DNA of 64,000 nucleotides. It comes from Candidatus Kirkpatrickella diaphorinae (GTDB lineage: Bacteria; Pseudomonadota; Alphaproteobacteria; Acetobacterales; Acetobacteraceae). Numbering within the stretch: position 1 is the stretch's first letter; the number at the start of each line of letters is the position of its first letter. Below, piece after piece: positions 15,803 to 25,241 of this stretch. A program made the position numbers and the translations under genes. Under the pieces are notes generated by a model. That model had not been told where the DNA came from. It saw only the letters and a list, made by a program, of their open reading frames with translations, and ran no database searches. Where the stretch lies: assembly GCF_025736875.1 (NCBI RefSeq), contig NZ_CP107052.1, positions 1,623,501 to 1,687,500 on the forward strand, given 5' to 3'.

Positions 15803-17632
15803 TCAAGCCCCGACGGGCGCTGCATCGCAAATAAAAAATGTCAGATTTTCCTGACCCTGCCACATATCGCATTTAAGATGCCCCGCTATATGGAGGGGCT
15901 TCATGCTGCGATCTTCCAGCAAAGCGCAGAAAGCCTTGTCCGCCGCGCGAAAGACCAGTCCCTTCAGACGATTGCTGAATTCATCCTGCATGATCACGCG
16001 CAGCGTATTGCCATCGCGGCCGATGCGATCACATTTAACGCAGCGCAGGCGCGGGATGGCCAGGACAGGCTCATCATTACCCGCCCCAAACGGTGCGAGA
16101 CGCGCAATTTCATGCGCCAGAGCGGCATGGGCACCTCGGAGAGTCATCACCGCGTCGATCGGCATGACAGCTTCGCGCGGCTGACTGGCCTGCGCGGTAA
16201 AGGCCGCGTCAAGAAACGCGCGCAAATCTTCCACCTGGCTTGCAGGGAGGCCAAAACCCGCCGCCATGGCATGCCCCCCTCCGGTGGTGAGAAGGTTTTT
16301 CTGTCGCGCATTGATAACGGCCAGACCCACATCCAATCCGGGGACGGAACGCGCCGAGCCTTTAATGACGCCATCTTTTTCCGCCCCGACAAAAACGGGG
16401 CAATTAAAGCGCTCTTTAAGCCGCCCGGCCACGATCCCGACAATACCAGGATGCCATGACGGGTCATGGACAAAAATAAAGCGCGCGCCTGCTGCGATCT
16501 GTGCCTCCGCCTGCGCCTCCGCAGCGGTGAGAATGGCGGACTCCACATCGCGGCGCCGGGCATTGATGTCATCCAGTTCAGTCGCCAGCGTGCGCGCCTC
16601 ATGGACGTCCTGAGACAGGAGCAGCTTCAGGCCAAGATCGGCGCGCGCAATGCGCCCCCCCGCATTAATCCGTGGCCCGAGGAAAAATCCGCACGCTGTC
16701 GCACTCCCCGGCGTGTCCACTCCGGCCACGGAAGCAAGCGTGGACAGGCCCAGACGCCGCCCCTGCGCCATGACCTTCAGGCCCTGCGCCACCAAAGCGC
16801 GGTTGAGTCCCTGAAGGGGCATCACATCACAAATCGTCGCGAGCGCGACCAGATCGAGCTTCGACATCAGGTCAGGACGGCGGCGCGTTTCGAAAAAACC
16901 GGCGGCGGCCAGGCTTCTTGAGAGGGCGATCAGCGTCATCAGCACCACCCCCGCCGCGCATAACGTGCCAAGCTGAGAATCACAATCCAGCCGATTAGGG
17001 TTGACGATGATGGCTTGCGGCAGGCGCGCGCCATCCGGCTTGTGATGATCCAACACGATCATCGGCACTCTGCCTGAAAAAGGATCGAGTACCTCCATCG
17101 CTGCCGTGCCGCAATCAACGCAGATAATGGTGGCGGCACCTTTCGCCAGCAGCCCTTCAATGGCCGGCGCATTCGGGCCGTAACCCTCGGCGATGCGGTC
17201 GGGTATATGGGTGTGCACCTGGCACCCCAGCTCACTTAAAGTCTCTGTCAAAAGGGCGGTGCCACAACCGCCATCCACGTCATAATCACCCAATATGCCC
17301 ACATTTTGCTGTTGCAGGACGATATCCGTCAGGCAGGCGACGGCCCGGTCCATATCACGGAGGCAGAGCGGGTCAGGCATGGTGTCGCGCAGACGTGGCG
17401 AGAGGAACGTTTCCGCCGCGTCAATGCCAATGCCACGCGATGTCAGGAGGCGGCAGGTAAGCTCCGAAAGGCCGAGCTTCTGCGCCATCGCAAAGCTGAC
17501 GCGTTCCGTCAGGGCGTCATCCATCGCCTCATGCCGCCACACCCAGGCCTTTCCCTGCCCGCTATGCGTGACATCAAGGACATGGTTGCGCGCGGGCGGT
17601 GGGGCGGTGTCTTCCTGCATCAACATCGTCAC
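15803..17632 (-). CDS. recJ: Single-stranded-DNA-specific exonuclease RecJ
   Basis: RecJ degrades single-stranded DNA 5' to 3' in recombination, mismatch and base excision repair. The 609-aa length is usual. The DHH-family motifs are clear: DYDVDG (116-121), VDCGTA (about 172-177) and the DHH triad VLDHHKPDG (D195-H197), followed by the DHHA1 domain with the TGGGHAMAAGFGL glycine-rich motif. The first codon used is GTG; ATG codons two and four positions later are also possible and no clear Shine-Dalgarno separates them. It follows glpX at a 502-base distance, in the hom-glpX-recJ order common in alphaproteobacteria, and ends just before tRNA-Glu. Confidence 0.95.
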   Translation of the reverse strand: MTMLMQEDTAPPPARNHVLDVTHSGQGKAWVWRHEAMDDALTERVSFAMAQKLGLSELTCRLLTSRGIGIDAAETFLSPRLRDTMPDPLCLRDMDRAVACLTDIVLQQQNVGILGDYDVDGGCGTALLTETLSELGCQVHTHIPDRIAEGYGPNAPAIEGLLAKGAATIICVDCGTAAMEVLDPFSGRVPMIVLDHHKPDGARLPQAIIVNPNRLDCDSQLGTLCAAGVVLMTLIALSRSLAAAGFFETRRRPDLMSKLDLVALATICDVMPLQGLNRALVAQGLKVMAQGRRLGLSTLASVAGVDTPGSATACGFFLGPRINAGGRIARADLGLKLLLSQDVHEARTLATELDDINARRRDVESAILTAAEAQAEAQIAAGARFIFVHDPSWHPGIVGIVAGRLKERFNCPVFVGAEKDGVIKGSARSVPGLDVGLAVINARQKNLLTTGGGHAMAAGFGLPASQVEDLRAFLDAAFTAQASQPREAVMPIDAVMTLRGAHAALAHEIARLAPFGAGNDEPVLAIPRLRCVKCDRIGRDGNTLRVIMQDEFSNRLKGLVFRAADKAFCALLEDRSMKPLHIAGHLKCDMWQGQENLTFFICDAAPVGA

Positions 17633-18134
17633 GGTATAACGTATAAACGCCCCGGTTCGAAGGCCGATCTCGCTTCGACTGCCCTAAAACGTCTGAAGCT
17701 TCAGCGACACCCCGCCCGGGATCAACCCGCTTTGCTGATGAAGCAAAATCGGAGGCACGACACTGGATGGCGCCTTAGGATACACCCAGATAGTTTTCAT
17801 TGTTCGGGGATTGTCGAAATGCGACAATGATGAGGTTTGCCCAGCCGATCGATTATGACGCGCCGACGGGCTTTAAACCTTTGCGGGAAGCGCCTTAAAA
17901 ATCTTGGAGAAATGTGCCGAGGCCGGATCGCGCAAATGGAATTATCCTCCGACGCGCGCCGGGATCGAGCCCTTGCCCACACGACCGAGACGCAGCGCAT
18001 CTTCAAAATAACGCCATGCGCACGTTGGAAAGCCGCATCTAAAGCGGGCGCTCAAACGAGGACTGTTAACCGCCTGGAAGGCGCGCGGGTCCGGCTGAAT
18101 ATCCGTCCCCGCGCGCGCATTCCAGAAAGCGGAA
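17633..18134. other. Intergenic gap between glpX and recJ
   Basis: About 500 bases without a supported gene. It contains a perfect 12-bp palindrome CTGAAGCTTCAG at 17693-17704. No RNA gene or open frame with protein-like composition was found. The gap is unusually large for this otherwise tight gene neighbourhood. Confidence 0.5.
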
Positions 18135-19136
18135 TCAGATCCCTTCAGGCGAAGCCCAGGTTTTGGTGGAGAAATCGTGACGCCCTTCAATGAAGCGAAT
18201 GGTCGCCGATTTTGACCGCATCACGATGGAATGCGTCCGCGCCAGGGTCGGGCCCATAAAGCGCACACCGCGCAGCAGCGTGCCCGTCGTGACGCCGGTG
18301 GCCGAGAACAACACGTCGCCCGCCGCCATATCATGGAGGCCGAGTTTACGGGTTGGATCCTTGCCCGGCGCCATTTCCTTCGCGCGGTCAATCTGGCTCT
18401 GATCCTCAAACATCAAGCGGCCCTGCATCTGGCCACCTACGCAGCGCACCGCCGCAGCCGCCAGAACACCTTCCGGCGCGCCACCTGAACCTGCATAGAG
18501 GTCAACCCGGCTGTCATCGATGCAGGCCGCGATCGCCGCCGCCACGTCACCATCGGTCAGCAGAACCACGCGGGCACCTGCCTCACGGGCACGGGCGATC
18601 AGCTCCTGATGCCGATCACGCTCAAGCGCGCACATGATCAGGTTGGTGATGTCCTTCCCTTTTGCCTTGGCAACATCTTTGAGTGTCTTCTCAATCGGGG
18701 CGTCGAGATCGATCAGATCTTCAGGCAGGCCAGGTCCGACAACGAGCTTCTGCATATAAATATCAGGCGCATGCAGGAAATTGCCGTTTTCAGCGAGCGC
18801 GACCATGGTCATCGCATTCGGCATATCTTTGGCACATAAATTTGTGCCCTCAAGCGGGTCCACGGCGATATCCATCTTCGGGCCACCACTGCCGACTTTC
18901 TCCCCGATATAAAGCATCGGGGCCTCGTCCATTTCGCCCTCACCGATGACAACGGTGCCGTCAATCGCCACTGTGTCAAACGCGGAACGCATTGCGGTCA
19001 CAGCAGCACCATCCGCTTCATTCTTCATGCCGCGACCGGTCCAGGCAGAGGCGGAGATGGCTGCCGCTTCCGTCACGCGCACCAGCTCAAGGGCGAGGTT
19101 TCGGTCAGTGACCTTGTAATTGGGTGAATAAGTCAT
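18135..19136 (-). CDS. glpX: Fructose-1,6-bisphosphatase class II
   Basis: GlpX hydrolyses fructose 1,6-bisphosphate to fructose 6-phosphate in gluconeogenesis. Family signatures are present: AAISASAWTGRGMKNEADGA near the start, VVIGEGEMDEAPML with metal-binding acidic residues, DPLEGTNLCAKDMPN, and GGAPEGVLAAAA later. I start at MTYSPNYKVTDRNLA because GGAAAGG lies 6 bases upstream; the longer frame to 19187 has no such site. The resulting 333 residues fit the family. It lies 99 bases downstream of hom and is probably cotranscribed. Confidence 0.93.
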   Translation of the reverse strand: MTYSPNYKVTDRNLALELVRVTEAAAISASAWTGRGMKNEADGAAVTAMRSAFDTVAIDGTVVIGEGEMDEAPMLYIGEKVGSGGPKMDIAVDPLEGTNLCAKDMPNAMTMVALAENGNFLHAPDIYMQKLVVGPGLPEDLIDLDAPIEKTLKDVAKAKGKDITNLIMCALERDRHQELIARAREAGARVVLLTDGDVAAAIAACIDDSRVDLYAGSGGAPEGVLAAAAVRCVGGQMQGRLMFEDQSQIDRAKEMAPGKDPTRKLGLHDMAAGDVLFSATGVTTGTLLRGVRFMGPTLARTHSIVMRSKSATIRFIEGRHDFSTKTWASPEGI

Positions 19137-19235
19137 GTTGGACCTTTCCATTAAGCCGGGCCATGTCAGCATGCGTTGTAGACACAATAATTATGTGTTT
19201 TCAAGCAGTTGACTGTTCACGGCTTCGGCATCTCT

Positions 19236-20612
19236 TCAGCTTTCAATTTTCATCAGCACAGGGTCGTTCAAGACCTCATGCATGTCGGACAGGCGCGCGA
19301 CGACGTTTTTCATCGCGCTTTCTTGTGTCTGGTGCGTGATGATGGCCAGAGGCGCCACCGGCTCCGGGGCGCTGGCGCTCAGGGGCGCATCACGGTCATG
19401 CGTCACGAAACTATGTTGCGACATGGCCCGCATGGAGACATGTTCATCTCGCAGGGCAGAGGCGATACCGGCCATCACGCCCGGCTTGTCCCGCACGAGC
19501 AGACGGAGGTAATAAGCGCCGCTCAAGGCGGAAATCGGGGCGCAGGCGCGCGCTGGCTGTGGTGCGGTCCCCCAGACAGGCAGGGCCGCCCCACGTGCAA
19601 GATCCATCACATCGGCCATGACAGCGCTGGCGGTCGGGCCGGCACCCGCGCCACGGCCCTCAATCAGCATCGGCCCGCTGAAGCGCCCTTGCGTCCTGAC
19701 CGCATTAAAGACACCATTGACATTGGCAATGGGCGCGTGACGCGGCACCATGCAGGGCCGCATCCAGGCTTCGATGGCACCCGATTTGTCAAGACGGCGC
19801 GCCATGCCCAGCAGCTTGATGCGATATCCCATCTCCCGTGCAAACTGGTGATCATAGGATGCGACGTGGCGTATCCCTTCCACCCGGATGCTGGAGAAAC
19901 TGACAGGTTGGCCAAAGGCAAGACCCGCGAGAATGGCGAGCTTATGCGCCGCATCCCATCCATCAACATCCGTTGAAGGGTCAGCCTCCGCATAGCCCAG
20001 CTTTTGAGCCGATGCGAGAATTTCGGAGAAGTCCTCACCCGAATCACCCATCTTTGTCAAGATATAGTTACACGTTCCGTTAAGGACCCCGCCGATTTCC
20101 TCCATCTGGTCAGCGGCGAGCCCTTCCCGGACAAGCTTGATCGCCGGGATACCGCCCGCGACCGACGCTTCAAACAAAAGCGCCGCACCATGTGTCGCCG
20201 CCAGATGGGATAGATGCGCGCCATGGATCGCGATCAGCGCCTTATTGGCGGTGACGACATCCCGCCCATGCGCAAGGCTGGCCTCAACGAGTGTCCGTGC
20301 TGCACCCTCAGCGCCACCGATCAGTTCCAGCACCACATCAATATCCGGGGCGGTCGCAAGGGAAACAGGGTCATCATACCATGTGAAACCTTCCAGCTTC
20401 ACCCCGCGATCGCGCTTCCTGTCCCGCGCGGACACGGCGACGATCCTGATGGCTCTCCCGGCCCGCGCCGCAAGCAGGTCCGCATTTTCCTGCAGAAGTG
20501 ACACGACTCCGGCGCCGACAGTGCCCAACCCGGCGATGGCCAGACGCAGTTCTTTTTTCCCGTTTGACACGCTCTTGGCTCTCTTACCTGACAATGAAGG
20601 GACGTCCGGCAT
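19236..20612 (-). CDS. hom: Homoserine dehydrogenase
   Basis: Reduces aspartate semialdehyde to homoserine, the branch point to threonine and methionine. The NAD(P)-binding start LRLAIAGLGTVGAGVV, the substrate domain (VLNGTCNYILTKM, YAEADPSTDVDGWDAAHKLAIL) and a C-terminal ACT domain (LRLLVRDKPGVMAGIASAL), which usually mediates feedback inhibition by threonine, are all visible. The start ATG at 20612 gives about 458 residues; its Shine-Dalgarno is weak, so a start nearer LRLAIAGLG cannot be excluded. In relatives the aminotransferase gene lies directly upstream; here a foreign-looking gene on the other strand separates the two. Confidence 0.94.
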   Translation of the reverse strand: MPDVPSLSGKRAKSVSNGKKELRLAIAGLGTVGAGVVSLLQENADLLAARAGRAIRIVAVSARDRKRDRGVKLEGFTWYDDPVSLATAPDIDVVLELIGGAEGAARTLVEASLAHGRDVVTANKALIAIHGAHLSHLAATHGAALLFEASVAGGIPAIKLVREGLAADQMEEIGGVLNGTCNYILTKMGDSGEDFSEILASAQKLGYAEADPSTDVDGWDAAHKLAILAGLAFGQPVSFSSIRVEGIRHVASYDHQFAREMGYRIKLLGMARRLDKSGAIEAWMRPCMVPRHAPIANVNGVFNAVRTQGRFSGPMLIEGRGAGAGPTASAVMADVMDLARGAALPVWGTAPQPARACAPISALSGAYYLRLLVRDKPGVMAGIASALRDEHVSMRAMSQHSFVTHDRDAPLSASAPEPVAPLAIITHQTQESAMKNVVARLSDMHEVLNDPVLMKIES

Positions 20613-20939
20613 GTGCGAGATGCGTCCATCGTGATTGACCAGCCACTGACATACGCCTGTCGCCAGCACGCATCAACTCCGCGGCCTCAAGCTACCGCAT
20701 ATTTGTCGGGATCGGCCTGGCCTGCTGAATTTCTCCCGCGTGGCCTGACGGGATGCGGAGGTCACGACCCTTATCGACGCTCACGAAGGACGCGGCTTGA
20801 GAACGCCGCCTCGACGCTACCCTGCCCCACACGCATGGATCCGTTGACGACGACTTGAAAATTTCAGCTCTCTTTTTCATTGGAGAAACGGCGCAAGTCC
20901 CATTAAAATATAGGGATAACAACAAAAATTGGAGCCATT
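20613..20939. other. Divergent intergenic region between hom and the 592-aa secreted protein gene
   Basis: About 330 bases serving as upstream region of both genes. A promoter candidate for the plus-strand gene lies at 20880-20909. No riboswitch-like structure or attenuator was recognised for hom. Confidence 0.45.
20880..20909 (+). promoter_or_regulatory. Sigma-70-type promoter candidate
   Basis: TTGGAG and TAAAAT are separated by 18 bases, about 30 bases before the ATG of the secreted protein gene. The -10 box matches five of six consensus bases. Confidence 0.35.
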
Positions 20940-22718
20940 ATGGTCAAACATTGCCTCTTTTTGGCAGGCGCTGCCATGACGTCGGCTCTCGCCTCGCTCT
21001 CAATCGGGCACGCCGAAGATACACCCCTTTTCAAGTCACAACTCAATCAACCTGATGGCGTCGCGGGTCTCAACGCAGACGCCCATGTCACCGCGCCGAT
21101 CGAGACGGAGGGAGACATCAAAGCATTGGGCCATAGCTATCTCGGTCGGCTTTACAGCGGTCAACCGGCGATTATGCAGGGTGTCCCCCGACTTATTGAC
21201 GGCGCGGTGGCCCCGACCTCAATCCTGCTGGGCGGCATCGGATATAATGACTTTGCCCCCACCAAAATCACCTCGCCCCTTATCGGACCCAATGATTTTG
21301 GCGGTTGCGTCCTGAGCGTCAATGATTCACCTTTTGAGCAATATTCCCGGTGCGGGACGGGTTTTGATGAGTCGATCGGGGTTATGGAAAAGGTGCAGAA
21401 CCGCCCGCCCAGACTTGCGCTCGGACAGGATATCAGCGGTGCAGAGCGGCCGCCCAGTGGCGCCACCTACAACGTCTTCTTTGAAGGCACGGATGTCAAA
21501 ATCCGTCCCGCTCTTGCGAAAGAAGATGCTGCTCTGCTTGTACCCCAAACGCGAATTTACGCCAATTATTATAATGGTATGGTCAACACGCGCGCCAATG
21601 GATCAAACGACACGCCGGCCCTCTGGTATAGTTATATCTGGAATTGGTCCTACGGCGAGGATGCACAAGGCTCCTACACGCAAATCAACGTATCCACAGA
21701 TCCTTACAATCTTCAGGGGGGCTGGATGCATAACACCCCGGATTTCAGCGCCGTAAGGACAAATATTGCGCCCGGCCAGAATCAGGGTGACCTTCTCGAT
21801 CACTACGTGTCCTCTTACAGCCATGCCGCTGCTTTCATCGGCCAGGTGGGGAAAAAATTCGTTGTTAACTCAATGATTCAACTCGATGCGAATGTGCCAG
21901 ACAGCCCTACCCTGGCCGCGGAAGGAGAGGAGCTGGACCTCCAGCTTCTCGACACAGCATACTGGGCACATGAGAAGAAATTCACCGTTCATGGCAAAAC
22001 CATTACCCTGACCGGAATGGACCACCCGGCTGACGACTCTTATTTGGAGCGTCTGGCCGGCACTAATCTGATCAAAACCGGCCTCAAGGTTGACGGTATT
22101 ATCTATGGTGGCCGGCCGATCTCAGCAAGTGACAGTGGTTTTCACCTTCATTCCGAAGGTGATCTTGAGGCCGTCAAACCGGGAGACTCCCAGCTTCTGC
22201 TTCAGGTCGGGTCGATGAATTTGGCCGGCGTCTTCAGTTCTCTCCTGCTTTACGGGTCGCATGATCATGCCTGGTCGCCTCAAACCTCTGGCTGGGGTGA
22301 GGAAGGGTCATTGCATCTTGGACTTCAGGAGAAAGCGGATCAGAGCGTGATGGCCGGCACGACGGTCGCATGTAGCTATTGCACGTCGGGTGGTCAGATC
22401 GTCTGGAATCCGATCGGCTATCATTACGGAATCGGTATCGGTGTCGGATTTGGCACCAACATGAAATATGGCGTTCTTATCAAGGATGACGGAATGACGG
22501 TCGCACCAAACGGTCTGACCGCACAGGCTGACATCCGCGCGACAGGCAACATCACATCTGATGGGGTCGTTTCAGCCGCCGCTTATATTGAGAAACTCTC
22601 AACCCCGGCCTCATCCTCTGCCCCCTGCCAACCCGGGCAGTTCTCGGATGATGCGCATTATCATTATGTCTGCGTCGCCACAAATAACTGGAAACGCGTC
22701 GCCCTCGAAGCTTTCTGA
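20940..22718 (+). CDS. Secreted protein with phage-fibre-like modules, function unknown
   Basis: The 592-aa product begins with a signal peptide (LFLAGAAMTSALASLSIGHA, probable cleavage after GHA). GGAG lies 7 bases before the ATG. The mature N-terminus (QPDGVAGLNADAHVTAPI) and late segments (LTAQADIRATGNITSDGVVS) read like tail-fibre shaft text. The C-terminus has two cysteines in a PCQPGQFSDDAHYHYVCVA motif followed by NNWKRVAL, a module I associate with phage tail fibres and surface proteins of related bacteria. The large middle part is unrecognised. It lies alone on the plus strand between hom and alaC with its own promoter candidate and terminator, which suggests insertion of a transferred gene. 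An export and surface-binding role is inferred, not shown. Confidence 0.6.
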   Translation: MVKHCLFLAGAAMTSALASLSIGHAEDTPLFKSQLNQPDGVAGLNADAHVTAPIETEGDIKALGHSYLGRLYSGQPAIMQGVPRLIDGAVAPTSILLGGIGYNDFAPTKITSPLIGPNDFGGCVLSVNDSPFEQYSRCGTGFDESIGVMEKVQNRPPRLALGQDISGAERPPSGATYNVFFEGTDVKIRPALAKEDAALLVPQTRIYANYYNGMVNTRANGSNDTPALWYSYIWNWSYGEDAQGSYTQINVSTDPYNLQGGWMHNTPDFSAVRTNIAPGQNQGDLLDHYVSSYSHAAAFIGQVGKKFVVNSMIQLDANVPDSPTLAAEGEELDLQLLDTAYWAHEKKFTVHGKTITLTGMDHPADDSYLERLAGTNLIKTGLKVDGIIYGGRPISASDSGFHLHSEGDLEAVKPGDSQLLLQVGSMNLAGVFSSLLLYGSHDHAWSPQTSGWGEEGSLHLGLQEKADQSVMAGTTVACSYCTSGGQIVWNPIGYHYGIGIGVGFGTNMKYGVLIKDDGMTVAPNGLTAQADIRATGNITSDGVVSAAAYIEKLSTPASSSAPCQPGQFSDDAHYHYVCVATNNWKRVALEAF

Positions 22719-22789
22719 ACGTCCACTTCAATTCGGAACGGTCAGGCAGGTGACACCGCCTGAACAAAGCGGCGCATCACTTGTAAGGC

Positions 22790-22819
22790 GGGGTCCCGAT
22801 GATGGAAAATCGGGACCCC
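22790..22819. terminator. Bidirectional terminator
   Basis: GGGGTCCCGAT and ATCGGGACCCC form a perfect 11-bp stem with an 8-base loop between the convergent 592-aa gene and alaC. Stretches of A before the right arm give partial U-tracts. It likely stops both transcripts. Confidence 0.65.
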
Positions 22820-22866
22820 AAGCGTTATTGGCGGCTGATCGATCCCGCCATTTCAGGGGTGGTTCA

Positions 22867-24057
22867 TCACGCCGATACATCATGCTTGTGCAGAAATGCC
22901 TTGATGGCGCGGGTGGCCTGGCGGAGGCGTTGCGTGTTTTCCACCAGCCCGATCCGCACAAACCCGTCGCCATATTCCCCGAAGCCCAGCCCCGGCGCGA
23001 CCGCAACCCCGGCCTCACTCAGCAACATCTTGCTGAAAGCCACGCTGCCAAGATGCGCGAATTGTGGCGGGATCGGCGCCCAGGCAAACATTGAGCCCTC
23101 CGGTGGCGGGACATCCCACCCCGCGGCCGTCAGGCCCCGGATCAATACGTCCCGTCGCTCCTTATACATGGCGCGCATCTCGCTGACACAATCTTGCGGG
23201 CCCGCCAGGGCGCTGACAGCCGCGACCTGTATCGGCGTGAAGGCGCCGTAATCAAGGTAGGATTTGATCCGCGTCAGGGCGTGGATCAGGCGGCGATTTC
23301 CGGCGGCGAAACCCATCCGCCACCCGGCCATGGCGTAGGTTTTCGAGAGGGAAGTGAATTCGACCGCGATATCCTTCGCGCCAGGAACCTGCAAAATCGA
23401 GGGGGGTGGCGTGTCGCCAAAATAAATCTCGCAATAAGCCAGGTCGGACATGATCCAGATTTCCTCCCGCCGGGCGAAAGCGACAAGCTCCTTATAAAAA
23501 TCCAGGCTCGCCACGTAGGCGGTCGGATTGGACGGGAAATTGACGATCAAGGCTGTCGGTTTCGGTATGGAGTGCCGAACAGCGCGTTCGAGCGCGCGCA
23601 GCATCTCGTCATCCGGTGTCGCGGGGATGGCGCGCACGGAGGCCCCGGCAATCATGAAGCCGAATTGATGGATCGGGTAAGACGGGTTCGGCACCAGAAT
23701 CGTGTCGCCAGGCGAGGTGATGGCAGAAGCGAGATTGGCGAGACCTTCTTTTGAGCCCAGTGTCGCGATAACCTCTTCTTCCGGGTCCAGCGCCACATCA
23801 AATCTCTGCTGGTAATAGGAAGCGAGCGCGCGCCGCAAGCCCGGTATGCCGCGACTGACAGAATAGCGATGGGTGCGCGGGTCCTGCACCGTTTCGACAA
23901 GTTTTTTGACGATATGGGGCGGTGTCGGGCTGTCCGGATTGCCCATGCCCAGATCGATAATATCCTCCCCACGGGCACGTGCGGCAGCTTTCGCCTTATT
24001 GACCTCCGCAAAAACATAAGGAGGCAGGCGGCGGATACGGTGAAATTCTTCGGTCAT
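22867..24057 (-). CDS. alaC: PLP-dependent aminotransferase, AlaC-type
   Basis: A 396-aa fold-type I aminotransferase. The start IRRLPPYVFAEVNKAKAAAR and DLGMGNPDSPTPPHIV are characteristic of the AlaC/YfdZ group that transfers amino groups between glutamate and pyruvate. The PLP lysine sits in SLSKTYAMAGWRMGF; PSNPTAY carries the cofactor-contacting asparagine, and the carboxylate-binding arginine is in VRIGLVEN. Alternative substrate preference (aspartate or LL-diaminopimelate) cannot be excluded by reading. In alphaproteobacteria this gene usually precedes hom, and the order is kept here apart from the inserted gene. Confidence 0.88.
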   Translation of the reverse strand: MTEEFHRIRRLPPYVFAEVNKAKAAARARGEDIIDLGMGNPDSPTPPHIVKKLVETVQDPRTHRYSVSRGIPGLRRALASYYQQRFDVALDPEEEVIATLGSKEGLANLASAITSPGDTILVPNPSYPIHQFGFMIAGASVRAIPATPDDEMLRALERAVRHSIPKPTALIVNFPSNPTAYVASLDFYKELVAFARREEIWIMSDLAYCEIYFGDTPPPSILQVPGAKDIAVEFTSLSKTYAMAGWRMGFAAGNRRLIHALTRIKSYLDYGAFTPIQVAAVSALAGPQDCVSEMRAMYKERRDVLIRGLTAAGWDVPPPEGSMFAWAPIPPQFAHLGSVAFSKMLLSEAGVAVAPGLGFGEYGDGFVRIGLVENTQRLRQATRAIKAFLHKHDVSA

Positions 24058-24165
24058 AACGCTCTGTTCTCTGTACTCAGCTAAAACGCGATAAGCTTGC
24101 CCTTGATTGCGGTATCACAACGGACATTTGTCAACGGGAAGATAAGCAATGTGTGTGGCAGGCAC

Positions 24166-25065
24166 TTACCCTCCAGACTGCTCGACACGCGCGCCATGGC
24201 CAAGTGGTGTTGCCGCGAGCCGGATTTCCCGCGCCGGGATGCCCAATCGCATAAAAGCCTCTCCAACACGCTTAGCACGCAGAATAGCGAGATTCATGGC
24301 GGCCATCTGGTCCGTCAAACTGAAAGAGACCGCGTCTCCATGGCCGGTGATGCGCATGACCTGGCCGAAAAGATGTTGTCCCTTCAGACGATTAATGGAT
24401 TTCTGCCCCTCCATATCCAGAACGTCCGATGTCGCCTGAAACTGGACAAGCCCCCCGGGCGGATCCGCGCGGAAGGATTGCGGGAGGGGGGGGATGACAA
24501 ATTTTGTATCGGGAATGGCGAAGCCCGCGAAAACAGGCGGTGGTGGCGGCGCGTCAGGAATGGGAGGTGTCTCACCAGCCGTGATGGGCGGTGGCGCGAA
24601 ACGCGTCACTTGCGGCAGATCATCATGTGTCGCGTCCTGCGTCTGCGCAGTACGAGGTGCTTCGGGGGATGCGACCGGCATGGTCGATGACGCCGCCTGC
24701 CCTGAATTGCCCAGCTGACCCGATTGCCGCCTGGCATTTCGTGAAGCTGATGGTGAGGGAGGGATCGGGTCCAGCACGAGTGACCCGTCGCGCACGGCCA
24801 GATATTGTGCGTCATTGCGCTGTTCGATCAATTTTTCCGACAAGGTTTTGCGGGCTTCCGTGCTCGGAAACGTCACTGTGTGGCGCGGCACACGCCCGAC
24901 TTTCGGGTAAGGCTTGTCGAAACCGGGGGGCGGCAATAAAGGGCCGGCAATCACCCCACCCTGTAAATCATGCGTCAGGTCGGAAAAATTTTCGACGGCG
25001 TCTTTCTGCCCGCAAGCTGACAGCGCGGTCATTCCCAGCATCAGGCAGAAACGGAGCCTCATCAT
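24166..25065 (-). CDS. OmpA-like lipoprotein
   Basis: The product starts MMRLRFCLMLGMTALSACGQ, a lipoprotein signal with lipobox LSAC, so the mature protein should be acylated and envelope-anchored. The longer frame to 25173 is rejected because it would bury that signal. A proline-rich linker (about 150-190) precedes a C-terminal OmpA-like domain: VQFQATSDVLDMEGQKSINR, VMRITGHGD, and NLAILRAKRVGEAFMRLGIP, which normally bind peptidoglycan. The peptidoglycan-binding residues are only partly conserved. It would link outer membrane and cell wall, an inference from the domain. About 300 residues. Confidence 0.75.
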   Translation of the reverse strand: MMRLRFCLMLGMTALSACGQKDAVENFSDLTHDLQGGVIAGPLLPPPGFDKPYPKVGRVPRHTVTFPSTEARKTLSEKLIEQRNDAQYLAVRDGSLVLDPIPPSPSASRNARRQSGQLGNSGQAASSTMPVASPEAPRTAQTQDATHDDLPQVTRFAPPPITAGETPPIPDAPPPPPVFAGFAIPDTKFVIPPLPQSFRADPPGGLVQFQATSDVLDMEGQKSINRLKGQHLFGQVMRITGHGDAVSFSLTDQMAAMNLAILRAKRVGEAFMRLGIPAREIRLAATPLGHGARVEQSGG

Positions 25066-25241
25066 GGCTTCTGACTTGCGCACATCACGCCCCTTCCCGG
25101 CCAAACCAAGCGCGTGGCCACTCAGCAGGCGCACCACATCGGGCATGATACGCATGAAGCGCGCGGTGAGCAAACATTGTCTGCAACCGCGCGCGCCATG
25201 GCGCCAGGCCCCTTCATGAAGCGCGGGGGAAGCCCGCTGCC

